NCBI RefSeq assembly: GCF_001927245.1 | Contig: NZ_MJUX01000002.1 | Location: 558,001 to 622,000, forward strand | DNA length: 64,000 nucleotides | Origin: Acuticoccus yangtzensis | GTDB lineage: Bacteria > Pseudomonadota > Alphaproteobacteria > Rhizobiales > Amorphaceae | Direction: 5' to 3' | Part shown: one piece after another, positions 54,324-62,224 of the stretch | Layout of the letters: every line of letters starts with the position of its first letter | How positions within the stretch are numbered: position 1 is the first letter of the stretch | Translations under genes and position numbers: made by a program | Notes under the pieces: model-generated | The model's database searches: none | Told to the model about the DNA's origin: nothing | What the model saw: the letters and a program-made list of their open reading frames with translations, nothing else

Positions 54324-55267
54324 GCGACTTCGACGAGCAACCGAGCCTCGGCGATCGAACCGACGATGAGATTGCGGACTTTTTGGAAATCTTAGGCGAT
54401 TATGGCGGCGCGCAGGAGCTGCGCGACGCGGGCGTCCGACCTCAAGGTTTGGCTAGGCTTCTCGGCAAGCCTTGGATCCACACGGCGCACGTTTTCGGCT
54501 TCATTGACGGCGCCAAGGCGGATGAGGCCCGAGTGCCGATTGTGCCTGCCTCTGAAGCAGAGTGCGATCCTTCGTTGATCGGCAGCCAAATCAAAGTGAC
54601 ATTGGATGCGTTCCAAATCGCTGAATATCCAGGTTCCGGTCAGCATACGGTTCTGTTTGACTTCAAGGGGCGGGATCAGGCAGGCGACGAGGCTCAGGAC
54701 TTGCAGTATGCGAGCGTGCTGACAATCAACGATCACGATCGTGCAGCGGTAAACGGCGTCCCGATCTTCACTGGCCTCACGGTGCCGCCAGATGGCCTTT
54801 CGTTCAAAGCGAAAACCATCCTCGTTGCGAGTAAAGGCGATCAGGCTCTCATCGACGCTCTTCAGAGTGCTGTCTTCCAGGATGGGCTGAAGCTAATGGG
54901 GAAATTGCAGCCAGCCCTTCCGCAGTTGGTCAGCTTGGTAGGGGGAATTACGCAGAATCTTCTCAAGCGTAGGAAGAACGAACAGATCCAGATATTTGAC
55001 CTTGGTCTCGACTTCAGTGGGAGTCGAACGTCGGCTCGCCTGCGACGTGGGTCATATGTCGTTGTGCAGGTGCCGGGCGCAAGCATGTGGCGGTGGGACT
55101 CGTGGTCCTTTGATCAGCACACGATGAGTGTTGTGGATGCTAACGGCGAGCCGGCCCCGTACAACACTATAGTTTTCGGAGTAACCCACAGCGGATCGAG
55201 TGAGACGCGCTCAGCAGTACGCGAGGAAGGGAGGGTTGCGCTCGAGGCTGCAAGTCCCGCCACATAG
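54320..55267 (+). CDS. Unrecognised third protein of the ATPase-S8 peptidase cassette
   Basis: A 315-residue protein overlapping the peptidase gene by ATGA. I do not recognise a family. Residues 1-60 are acidic and helical (DDEIADFLEILGDYGGAQELRD). Residues ~85-165 look beta-rich (IKVTLDAFQIAEYPGSGQHT, with FDFKGRD), reminiscent of C2-like or interaction folds. Residues ~185-225 form a long amphipathic helix ending in a basic KRRKN. The C-terminal ~90 residues are again beta-rich (SYVVVQVPGASMWRWDSWSF). No signal peptide and no true membrane segment. It could be the substrate, adaptor or effector of the protease pair; this is inference from gene order only. Confidence 0.75.
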   Translation: MSDFDEQPSLGDRTDDEIADFLEILGDYGGAQELRDAGVRPQGLARLLGKPWIHTAHVFGFIDGAKADEARVPIVPASEAECDPSLIGSQIKVTLDAFQIAEYPGSGQHTVLFDFKGRDQAGDEAQDLQYASVLTINDHDRAAVNGVPIFTGLTVPPDGLSFKAKTILVASKGDQALIDALQSAVFQDGLKLMGKLQPALPQLVSLVGGITQNLLKRRKNEQIQIFDLGLDFSGSRTSARLRRGSYVVVQVPGASMWRWDSWSFDQHTMSVVDANGEPAPYNTIVFGVTHSGSSETRSAVREEGRVALEAASPAT

Positions 55268-55416
55268 CATCTGCGCATCCCCCTTTCGCAAAATCGGCTA
55301 TCTGCTTACGAGATGTTTGTGGTCGGTGAGGAGCGCTCCTCTTTGAACCCTCATGGATCTCAGGTCGATGGCGACGGCGCGACACGTTTCTTAAGTCCCC
55401 CCGTAGATATATGACG

Positions 55417-55839
55417 ATGATCCGAATTACTCCCACGATCGCTATCGACGAGAGCGAGATCGACGAGAGTTTCATTCGCGCCTCAGGACCCGGCGGCCAG
55501 CACGTGAACAAGACGTCGTCCGCCGTCCAGCTCCGTTTCGATGCGCGCCGTTCACGATCGCTGCCGAACGATGTTGCCGTCCGCCTCATGCAGCTGGCGG
55601 GTAGCCGTTTGACCCGGGACGGCGTGATCGTAATCACCGCCCAAGCCCACCGCAGTCAGCAGAGGAATCGGGACGACGCACTTGGGCGACTGGTCGACCT
55701 CATCCGGGAAGCGACGACACAAAAAGCTGTCCGCCAGGCCACCAAGCCGTCGCTCGCGTCGAAGCAGCGCCGTCTGGAGGCGAAAGGCCGTCGCTCGGCG
55801 ATCAAGAACCTCAGGCAGGTCAAGCCCGGCCCGGAATAG
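55417..55839 (+). CDS. arfB: Alternative ribosome-rescue factor ArfB (peptidyl-tRNA hydrolase)
   Basis: A 140-residue class I release-factor-like protein that frees peptides from stalled ribosomes without a stop codon. It carries the catalytic GGQ in ASGPGGQHVNKTSSAV (residues 26-28) and a basic C-terminal tail that enters the mRNA channel (KQRRLEAKGRRSAIKNLRQ). There is no codon-recognition domain, as expected. An ATG at 55411 is an alternative start. It lies between the protease cassette and the recombinase operon; arfB is normally chromosomal, so it may mark a junction or have been carried along. Confidence 0.92.
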   Translation: MIRITPTIAIDESEIDESFIRASGPGGQHVNKTSSAVQLRFDARRSRSLPNDVAVRLMQLAGSRLTRDGVIVITAQAHRSQQRNRDDALGRLVDLIREATTQKAVRQATKPSLASKQRRLEAKGRRSAIKNLRQVKPGPE

Positions 55840-55975
55840 AAAATGCTGCGAAGGCCGGTCGCGCGGGATCTCGGGCTTCTGATCGTCGTCTATTGCCGGC
55901 ACGCTGCATCAGGAGGCGCGGGAGATCCACGGCCGGGATTGTTCAGAAGCGGACAGTCGTCAATCGGCGCCGCCA

Positions 55976-56365
55976 TCAGCGGCCGAGCGCCTCCCACTCC
56001 ATTGGCACCCGACCAATCAGCCCTTTCAGAGTTATTTCGGCCGATTGCCGCCCCTCGACAACCGCCTCCACAAATGGCGGTGGCAGCAGCGCGAGCCGCA
56101 GTACCCGGCTGACGTACGCCGGATCAAGCCGCTCCGCCTTCGCCAACTCCCGCAGCGTCGCATACTCGCCGCTCTCCAGCATACGCTGCCAGCGGTACGC
56201 CCGGGCGATCGCCTTCACCAGGGCGCCGTCGATCTCGCCTGTCGGCGGCGACGATAGGGGAGCCACTTCCGTCCCGTCCGGCGCCACGATGCGCTTCCGT
56301 CCGCGCCGGCGCTTGAACGCGATGGGTACGTTGACCGTGATCGTATCTGCGAAGACGCTCCTCAT
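55976..56365 (-). CDS. ParB/KorB-like HTH protein of the recombinase operon
   Basis: A 129-residue protein (start MRSVFADTITVNVPIAFKRR). The conserved part, ATLRELAKAERLDPAYVSRVLRLALL, is a ParB-type helix-turn-helix, followed by PPFVEAVVEGRQ and LKGLIGRVP. Homologues follow serine recombinase and DUF2924 genes in alphaproteobacterial elements. The ATG at 56365 overlaps the recombinase stop codon by four bases, which fixes the start; the upstream extension is rejected. It probably binds element DNA, either as a recombination accessory factor or as a regulator. Confidence 0.75.
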   Translation of the reverse strand: MRSVFADTITVNVPIAFKRRRGRKRIVAPDGTEVAPLSSPPTGEIDGALVKAIARAYRWQRMLESGEYATLRELAKAERLDPAYVSRVLRLALLPPPFVEAVVEGRQSAEITLKGLIGRVPMEWEALGR

Positions 56366-57669
56366 GCCGCCAGCTCCTCCCGCGTCGGCATCTCGTGCGC
56401 GACGCCTGAGAGACCGTCGATCCGTAACCGGAGAGCGATGCCATCCACACCGATCTCGACCCGCTCGACAAGCAGCTGCACCAGCCGGGCCTGCTCGGCG
56501 GGAAACAGCTCGCCCCACAGCTGATCAAGTGAGTGCAGCGAGTTGCGGACCTCGGCCTCGGTCACGTCCTCGTCGTCCTTCCGAGCCTCACGCCAAGTCC
56601 CGACGATGATCTCGGGCTGTCGGAAGATCGCCCGGAGCTGATCAACAACGGCGCGCTCAACTTCACCCGCCGGCACCCGGCCAATCGGGCATGCGTCCGC
56701 CCCACGCTTCAGCACGGACTGACTGACGTAGTACCGGTAGAGCTTTGGGCCACGTCGGGTGTGGGTTGGGGAGAATGCCGAGCCGTCGGGTCCGAATAGC
56801 AGGCCCCTAAGCAGGGCAGGCGTTAGCGCCCGCGTGTTCGCCGCTCGCTGCCGCGGGCTGGCTTTCAGCACCTCGTGGGCCTTGTCCCATAGCTTACGAT
56901 CGACGATCGCCTTGTGCTCGCCGGGAAAGCTCACGCCCTTGTGGACCGCCTCACCGATATAGATCCGGTTGTTCAGCGTCTTGTATATGAACCCCTTGTC
57001 GATCGGGCTTCCGCGCTTGGTGAGCACGCCGTCGGCGCGTAGGGTCTTCGCCAGCACGGTCGCCGAGCCGATCTCAACGAACCTCTCGAAGATCATGCGA
57101 ACCGTCTTGGCCTCAGCCGGATTCGCCACCAGTTTGCGCTCCTTCACGTCGTATCCGAGCGGCGCCCAGCCGCCCATCCACATGCCCTTCGCCCGCGACG
57201 CCGCGAACTTGTCGCGGATCCGCTCGGCGGTAACCTCACGCTCGAATTGGGCGAACGACAGCAGGATGTTCAGCGTCAGTCGGCCCATGGACGTCGTCGT
57301 GTTGAACGACTGCGTGACGGAAACGAATGTGACGCCGTTACGATCGAACACCTCCACCAGCTTGGCGAAGTCGGCTAGAGAGCGGGAGAGGCGATCGATC
57401 TTGTAGACGATCACGACGTCGACGAGGCCGTCCTCGATGTCGGCGATGAGCGCCTGCAGCCCCGGCCGCTCCAGCGTCCCACCGGAGAAGCCGCCGTCGT
57501 CGTACTGGCCGCGGAGCAGCACCCAGCCCTCCGGTTTCTGGCTCGCGACGTAGGCCTCGCATGCCTCGCGCTGGGCGTGGAGCGAGTTGAACTCCTGTTC
57601 GAGGCCCTCCTCGGAAGACTTGCGGGTGTAGACGGCGCAACGGCGCTTCGGCTTCGTCGCGTCCTTCAT
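56362..57669 (-). CDS. Large serine recombinase (site-specific)
   Basis: A 435-residue serine recombinase. The N-terminal resolvase domain has the nucleophile in VYTRKSSEEG (Ser18), then DDGGFSGGTLERPGLQ, VYKIDRLSRSLADF and the E-helix ILLSFAQFEREVTAERIRDK. A recombinase domain (GYDVKERKLVANPAEA, and LNNRIYIGEAVHKG) and a C-terminal zinc-ribbon-like region follow. AGGAGGTCGGC precedes the ATG at 57669. It is coupled by ATGA overlaps to the genes on both sides. It probably integrates and excises the element; the att core is not identified. Confidence 0.93.
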   Translation of the reverse strand: MKDATKPKRRCAVYTRKSSEEGLEQEFNSLHAQREACEAYVASQKPEGWVLLRGQYDDGGFSGGTLERPGLQALIADIEDGLVDVVIVYKIDRLSRSLADFAKLVEVFDRNGVTFVSVTQSFNTTTSMGRLTLNILLSFAQFEREVTAERIRDKFAASRAKGMWMGGWAPLGYDVKERKLVANPAEAKTVRMIFERFVEIGSATVLAKTLRADGVLTKRGSPIDKGFIYKTLNNRIYIGEAVHKGVSFPGEHKAIVDRKLWDKAHEVLKASPRQRAANTRALTPALLRGLLFGPDGSAFSPTHTRRGPKLYRYYVSQSVLKRGADACPIGRVPAGEVERAVVDQLRAIFRQPEIIVGTWREARKDDEDVTEAEVRNSLHSLDQLWGELFPAEQARLVQLLVERVEIGVDGIALRLRIDGLSGVAHEMPTREELAA

Positions 57670-58124
57670 GCCGACCTCCTCTGGTTTTTGAGGCCGAAGA
57701 AGACGCGGCCATTCCACCTCGTGCCGGTGATCGCGCGAGCGATTGCGGAAAGCGATTTGTATGGCCGGCCCTGCCACTCGTAACCGTCAGCGAGGACCGT
57801 CACGACATGCTCAACGCCCTTCCACTCCCGCAGTAGGCGCGTCCCGGTGATCGGCTTGTCGCTGTGGTCGGCCCGCTTGCGGCTTTTCGCCCGGTCACCG
57901 CCGTCGAGCTCCTCGCCGAGACGTTCCAGCCTGCGGACCGTCTCAGGTTTCAGGCCGCCGTAGGCCAGCTCCTGGATGCGGTACGCGAGCCGGCTTTCGA
58001 GGTAACGACGGTTGAAGGCGGGTGGCTCGCTGTCGAAGAGGTCGCGCCACTGCTTCTTCAGCTCGGAAGTGGGCGTCGTCTTCAGCGCGGCGAGCCGCGC
58101 CGGAATGCTGTCGGTCTGGTTCAT
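57666..58124 (-). CDS. DUF2924 domain protein
   Basis: A 152-residue protein beginning MNQTDSIPARLAALKTT, with the family blocks WRDLFDSEPPAFNRRYLESR and GTRLLREWKGVEHVVTVL, and YEWQGRPYKSLSAIARAITGT near the end. It is almost always encoded just upstream of a serine recombinase, as here, and is thought to assist it; the biochemical role is unknown. The C-terminal part looks like a small DNA-binding module. It overlaps neighbours by four bases on both sides. Confidence 0.88.
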   Translation of the reverse strand: MNQTDSIPARLAALKTTPTSELKKQWRDLFDSEPPAFNRRYLESRLAYRIQELAYGGLKPETVRRLERLGEELDGGDRAKSRKRADHSDKPITGTRLLREWKGVEHVVTVLADGYEWQGRPYKSLSAIARAITGTRWNGRVFFGLKNQRRSA

Positions 58125-58366
58125 GCGTTTCTCCGGTCGGGACGGTTCGCATGCACGCTCTCGACGGGCGACAAGTGAAGGCCAACTTCTCCTTGTTCTG
58201 CATGTGCTTGGGCGTCACGCTGACGGAGGCGGATGACGCCGCGCGCGAGGATCGCGCAGACTTCAGCGCGGCGCTCTCGCGGCGAGAGGTAGTCCGGATG
58301 GGGTGGATTGGGCATTCGCACGGCGAGGGATCTCAACAGCGGCTTCATCTCAACCTGAAAAGCCAC
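58121..58366 (-). CDS. Small protein, first gene of the recombinase operon
   Basis: An 81-residue protein whose conserved-looking part is YLSPRERRAEVCAILARGVIRLR, a short helical DNA-binding-like segment. It is seen just ahead of DUF2924/recombinase genes in related elements (recalled, not searched). It overlaps the DUF2924 gene by ATGA, which supports it as real despite its size. The function is unknown. Confidence 0.65.
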   Translation of the reverse strand: MAFQVEMKPLLRSLAVRMPNPPHPDYLSPRERRAEVCAILARGVIRLRQRDAQAHAEQGEVGLHLSPVESVHANRPDRRNA

Positions 58367-58507
58367 CCGAAGACCCGCTTCGAGACACGTCTGAAAGGGT
58401 GATTGGAAAATTGTGTCGGAACCGGCTCGCGCCCTTGTAGGGCGAGGGCGCAGACCCGATTATCGGAGGTTGAATTTAAGCGAACGCATTACCGTAAAGA
58501 GTGCCAA
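58367..58507. promoter_or_regulatory. Divergent promoter region of the element
   Basis: 141 bases separate the recombinase operon (minus) from the 751-residue gene (plus), so both promoters should lie here. It is more A/T-rich near 58400-58420 and 58475-58500. A GGAGG at about 58475 is not at translation distance from any in-frame start codon. No clear operator palindrome was found. Confidence 0.4.
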
Positions 58508-60763
58508 ATGCCGCGTAGAACTCTTCCTTTCGGGCCGCATCTGCTGGGACTTGTCGAAGACGCGCGCGCCGACCTGCTCGTATCCGTCCTGCAGATCCGC
58601 GAGGACGATCACGAGCCGAACTTCGACCTCCCGACCGAAGCGCCGGACCTTGCCGAGGAGGAGGCTGTCCATGGGTTTCGACAGCTGGTCGTTGAAGCGC
58701 TTTCGCATTTCGATCGGGACGAACTCGGACCGACGGAACGACGGTGCGGCCGCATCCGCTCCCTGGCGACTGGCAAGGGAATCGTCTCGCTCAACACGAT
58801 CATCGCTCAGAAGCTCGATCCCGATCGGGCGCAGGAGTTCGACCGGCAGCCCGATCCGCTCTGCCGGAGCATATGGGCCTTCATACATGTTCGCGAGACA
58901 TTCGAAGATGCCGAGAGCTTCCAGTTCGCCCGGCAATTTCGCGATCACGGGAAGCTGTATGACGCCTTCGAGGTGGAGCTCGACAACGCCGTCGCCGTCG
59001 ATGCCGGATCGATCGACGAGGTCGCGCTGGCTGAGCGGACGAGACAGGTGCTCGGGCTGAAGCCGGACGTCTCCTGCACTGTGAAAGCGCTCGACCTTCC
59101 CGCGACCGACGCGCACCCGGCATCGATCATGGTGATCGTCCGGCACGGCGGGCCTCTGTCCAGTGTCTACGATCACAGGAACGACGGGCGGCGCGGCACC
59201 ATCTACTATCGTCCGCCAAACGAGGCGACTCTGATCTACACGCCGCAGCAGCGACAGATTGAGGTTTGCGGCGACAGTCCGGTCTTTCGACAGAAGGTCA
59301 CCGACGCGTTCGCGGAGGTCGCGCTCGAGCAGGACGTGTCGGAGAAGCCGCTGACGTGGAAACGGTACAACCTCACGCGCTTCCGCGAGTCGTTCCGGCT
59401 CGAGCTTCCCACGGTCGAGGGCTACGAGATCAAGTTCGCGAAGGTGCTCGAGGCGCAGGTGAGACTCGGCACGTGGAGCCGCAAGCTGCAGCTGAAGGTC
59501 ACGGTCGACGACGACATCCAGGACGTCGCACGCCGCTATCTCGGCGCGAACAACGTCTTCCGGCGAGCGGAGGCGTTCAGCAGGATCGGGATTGCGGTCG
59601 GGTACAGTCGCGTCGGCGACGCCGCGGAGCGGTCGCTGAACATTACGGTCGCGGGGACGAAGAGCTGCAACCTTCAGAGCAACAAGGATCCCGACGAGCG
59701 TGCCCTTGGATTTGCCCTGCTGCGGGCGTGGGGCATTCTGAACGCGTTTCGTCAGATCCCTCACGACGACTTGCGAGCGATGTTCCCGCAGCTCGTGCGG
59801 CTCTACGATCGCATCGAGAACGAGGTGAGCGGGACCCACCTGGTGGAACTGGGGCTGGACCCGCTGCGAATGATCGAAGGTGGGCTGCTGGAACGCAGAG
59901 ATCGGCAGGATGTCGTATTGACTGAGGACGATGATGAAGACGTCTTCGTCGAAGGCAGCATTAAACCGTCAGGCCAGAAGGGGATGGTCGCCACGGTCGA
60001 TGAGTACGGAAAGGACGTGGGGATGCGCCCGGCCGCCGATGTCGACATGTTCTCGATCAACGAGCAATGGCTTCACGAGACGCTGCTGCGCCTGATCAAA
60101 CCGATTCTGCGCCGGCGGTCTGCGCAGATCATCGATCCTGATCTGACCGTCCTCGGCGCGATGCAGATCCGGGGCGCCGAGGTGCCCGTATATGTCGCCC
60201 GCCGCCTTCACGATGCGAAGATCGCGCAGAAGCTGGATTTGCACTTGCGCGCGCGAAACACCGCTGGTGTCGGAATCGTCCTCGCGGCCGGTGATGACAA
60301 CCCCGACCACCTCGGCGCGAACGTCGTGGTTCCCCTCGTGTCCCATCTCGCTCCCGCGTCAGAAGAGCTTCTGTTCGATGGGGACAGCCTGGAGTTCGCG
60401 TATCGCAACAACCTTTCACTCGCGCGCGGAGGCGTGCTGCCGCGCGTTGTGCGGTCAGGCACCCAAGTCGGCACGTTGTATGTGCCTGGGCGAGATCCGC
60501 TCCATCTCGGAGGCAACGATCAGCTGACGATCTTCGAGCGGCTCGTCAACGCCTTCGTGAGGGGGAGCCCCGACGTGCCGGTGAAGACCCTGATGGACGG
60601 CCTCGGTACTCGGAGTCCGCAGCCTGCATTTCGCCGTGAGATGTGGGACAGCATCCGCGGCGTCTACATCGAGATGGGTGCCAAGAAGGGGTTCTGGCGG
60701 CTGATCGTTCCCGCTCAGTCTGCGGACGCCGCCACCGAGGCTCGGGTCATGGAGCCCGTCTAA
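58508..60763 (+). CDS. Large protein of unknown function in the phage-like segment
   Basis: A 751-residue protein that I do not recognise. It is soluble, with no signal peptide or membrane segment. The sequence is well formed and coding-like throughout: PFGPHLLGLVEDARADLLVS at the N-terminus, TWKRYNLTRFRESFRLELP in the middle, an acidic TEDDDEDVFVEG linker near residue 485, and a C-terminal part with LRLIKPILRRRSAQIIDPDL and YVPGRDPLHLGGNDQLTIF. I see no kinase, nuclease, ATPase or protease motif. A TTG start at 58403 is possible. It is the first plus-strand gene, facing away from the recombinase, a place where cargo or defence genes often sit. Confidence 0.7.
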   Translation: MPRRTLPFGPHLLGLVEDARADLLVSVLQIREDDHEPNFDLPTEAPDLAEEEAVHGFRQLVVEALSHFDRDELGPTERRCGRIRSLATGKGIVSLNTIIAQKLDPDRAQEFDRQPDPLCRSIWAFIHVRETFEDAESFQFARQFRDHGKLYDAFEVELDNAVAVDAGSIDEVALAERTRQVLGLKPDVSCTVKALDLPATDAHPASIMVIVRHGGPLSSVYDHRNDGRRGTIYYRPPNEATLIYTPQQRQIEVCGDSPVFRQKVTDAFAEVALEQDVSEKPLTWKRYNLTRFRESFRLELPTVEGYEIKFAKVLEAQVRLGTWSRKLQLKVTVDDDIQDVARRYLGANNVFRRAEAFSRIGIAVGYSRVGDAAERSLNITVAGTKSCNLQSNKDPDERALGFALLRAWGILNAFRQIPHDDLRAMFPQLVRLYDRIENEVSGTHLVELGLDPLRMIEGGLLERRDRQDVVLTEDDDEDVFVEGSIKPSGQKGMVATVDEYGKDVGMRPAADVDMFSINEQWLHETLLRLIKPILRRRSAQIIDPDLTVLGAMQIRGAEVPVYVARRLHDAKIAQKLDLHLRARNTAGVGIVLAAGDDNPDHLGANVVVPLVSHLAPASEELLFDGDSLEFAYRNNLSLARGGVLPRVVRSGTQVGTLYVPGRDPLHLGGNDQLTIFERLVNAFVRGSPDVPVKTLMDGLGTRSPQPAFRREMWDSIRGVYIEMGAKKGFWRLIVPAQSADAATEARVMEPV

Positions 60764-60842
60764 CGTCCGTCAAACATCCGATGCGAGACGGTCTAACAAG
60801 CCGCTGACTACTGGAAGGGCTCCGCTTCAGAGGAGCTCCTCC

Positions 60843-61085
60843 ATGCCGACTCCCTCTTCCGCGCAACGCGTGGCCCAGAGCCGAGCGAGCGTCGCCGCGC
60901 CCCAACCCACGATCCCGCACAACGAGTGGCGCTGCACGCGCTGTTACAAGCTGCTCGGCGTCTGCCGGGACGGCCGCATGCACCTGCGCTTCACGCGGGG
61001 GCACGAGTACCTCGTGGGCTTCCCGGTCCAGGCTACTTGCCGCGGCTGCGGCTCGCTGAATCAGGCGACCGCTCCCGCGCGCTGA
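60843..61085 (+). CDS. Com-like zinc-ribbon protein
   Basis: An 80-residue protein with WRCTRCYKLLGVCRDGRMHLRF and a second Cys pair ATCRGCGSLNQA. The first block closely follows the pattern of phage Mu Com (RCxxCxKLL), a small zinc-binding translational activator that opens an mRNA hairpin to expose a start site. The second C-x2-C completes the zinc site. The next gene begins directly after a strong hairpin, which fits such a role. The unstructured first ~28 residues are Ala/Pro-rich. Confidence 0.8.
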   Translation: MPTPSSAQRVAQSRASVAAPQPTIPHNEWRCTRCYKLLGVCRDGRMHLRFTRGHEYLVGFPVQATCRGCGSLNQATAPAR

Positions 61086-61157
61086 CGCGCGCACTTCTCC
61101 CTGTCCCTCCCGAATTGCAGAGACGCGCGACGTCCTGACCTGGCCACGAGAAGGCGC

Positions 61158-61186
61158 CGGACGCCTGGCCGCAAGGCAGGCGTCCG
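61158..61186 (+). promoter_or_regulatory. Strong mRNA hairpin abutting a start codon
   Basis: CGGACGCCTG (61158-61167) and CAGGCGTCCG (61177-61186) form a perfect 10-bp stem with a 9-base loop. The ATG of the sigma-like gene follows at once (61187), leaving no free ribosome-binding site. It may be a translational switch or a terminator of the Com-like gene; there is no T-run. Confidence 0.6.
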
Positions 61187-61909
61187 ATGTCCTCCGCGTG
61201 GCACGAGATCCGTGACCAGCTCATGCGCTCAACTTCCACTTTCAGCTTCCAGCGGCGCTTCGATGCTTTTCGATGCTCCGATACCACTCTCTCGAAGTTT
61301 CGCGATCCGGCCGCAGTGCTGGACGCGCTGCACAGGGAGACCGGCTGCGCGGATCAGAAGAACCTGATCCTCGCGCAGCTCGTCGGGAGGGCTCAGGCCG
61401 ACGGCGAGTGCTCCGACTGCGCGCTCACGATGATGCTGCTGGCTCTCTGGCCCGGTCTCGACGCGATCCGCCGGCGGTCCCTCTCGCGCCGGCTTGGCGC
61501 TCCCGACGAAGTCGCCTCGGATCTCCTCGCCCGGACGACGGAGGCGATCCGCAGCCTCGATCTGCGCCGCGTGAACCGGATCGCGGCAACGATCCTCCGG
61601 AACGTCGAGCGCGACATGATCCGCGACCGGCAGCGCGAGGCGGCTCGGCAAAGCGTTGCGAGCGACGTTGATCCCGACGAGGTCGCGCAAGAGCACGGGA
61701 TGCTGGATCCGCTGCTTGGGCGTGTTCAGGTGCAACGTGAAGTCCGTCGGCTGATCGGTTCCGATGCGACGCTCGTCGTCCGCGTCGCGGTCGACGGCTT
61801 CTCGCAGACCGAGGTCGCCATCGAGCTTGGGCTCTCCGAGGCGGCGACGCGCAAGCGCTACCAGCGCGCCACGGACAAGCTCCGCAATGCCCTGCGCGAA
61901 TTCGCGTGA
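61187..61909 (+). CDS. Sigma-70-like region 4 protein of the phage-like segment
   Basis: A 240-residue protein. The C-terminal ~60 residues (VDGFSQTEVAIELGLSEAATRKRYQRATDKL) look like a sigma factor region 4 helix-turn-helix, and the preceding part (RNVERDMIRDRQRE) resembles a region 2-like helix. The N-terminal half is unassigned (ECSDCALTMMLLALWPGL). Such proteins in phages direct late transcription or act as sigma-like regulators. The start at 61187 abuts a hairpin; an internal ATG 12 codons on is an alternative. Confidence 0.7.
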   Translation: MSSAWHEIRDQLMRSTSTFSFQRRFDAFRCSDTTLSKFRDPAAVLDALHRETGCADQKNLILAQLVGRAQADGECSDCALTMMLLALWPGLDAIRRRSLSRRLGAPDEVASDLLARTTEAIRSLDLRRVNRIAATILRNVERDMIRDRQREAARQSVASDVDPDEVAQEHGMLDPLLGRVQVQREVRRLIGSDATLVVRVAVDGFSQTEVAIELGLSEAATRKRYQRATDKLRNALREFA

Positions 61910-61990
61910 GCCATGTCCCGATCCGCGCGCCGCGGTGGCTTTCCCTCGATGACCGGCCCCGAGGGCCGGAGACCCCGAGCAGGGACTTAC

Positions 61991-62215
61991 ATGCAGGAAC
62001 ATCATTCATCTCCCGGAGCCGAGCTTGTGCGGCTGCCCGGTCTCTTCCGCCGCTGGGAGCTCCCCGAGGTGGTCAAGGACCATCACGCCTTCCGCATCGA
62101 GGATGCCGGCACGCACGAGGACGGAACGCCGCTCCTCGCAATCTACGTCGATGGCGAGCCCTCCGCCGACGTTCGCGACGCCCCCGGTGGGACGCTTCCC
62201 GAGCCGCGTGAGTAG
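61991..62215 (+). CDS. Small hypothetical phage-type protein
   Basis: A 74-residue protein (MQEHHSSPGAELVRLPGLF) with no family I recognise. It contains LPEVVKDHHAFRIEDAGTHEDG. It lies in the compact gene run and is followed 9 bases later by the next gene. Earlier in-frame ATGs (61913, 61949) are possible; CAGGGAC before 61991 favours this one. Confidence 0.5.
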   Translation: MQEHHSSPGAELVRLPGLFRRWELPEVVKDHHAFRIEDAGTHEDGTPLLAIYVDGEPSADVRDAPGGTLPEPRE

Positions 62216-62224
62216 AGGCTCATC

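Noticed and set aside
60797-60810. AAGCCGCTGACTAC resembling the 50233 inverted-repeat arm, as a second attachment site
   Set aside because: Two mismatches in 14 bases, no inverted partner, and the position inside the element makes it unconvincing.
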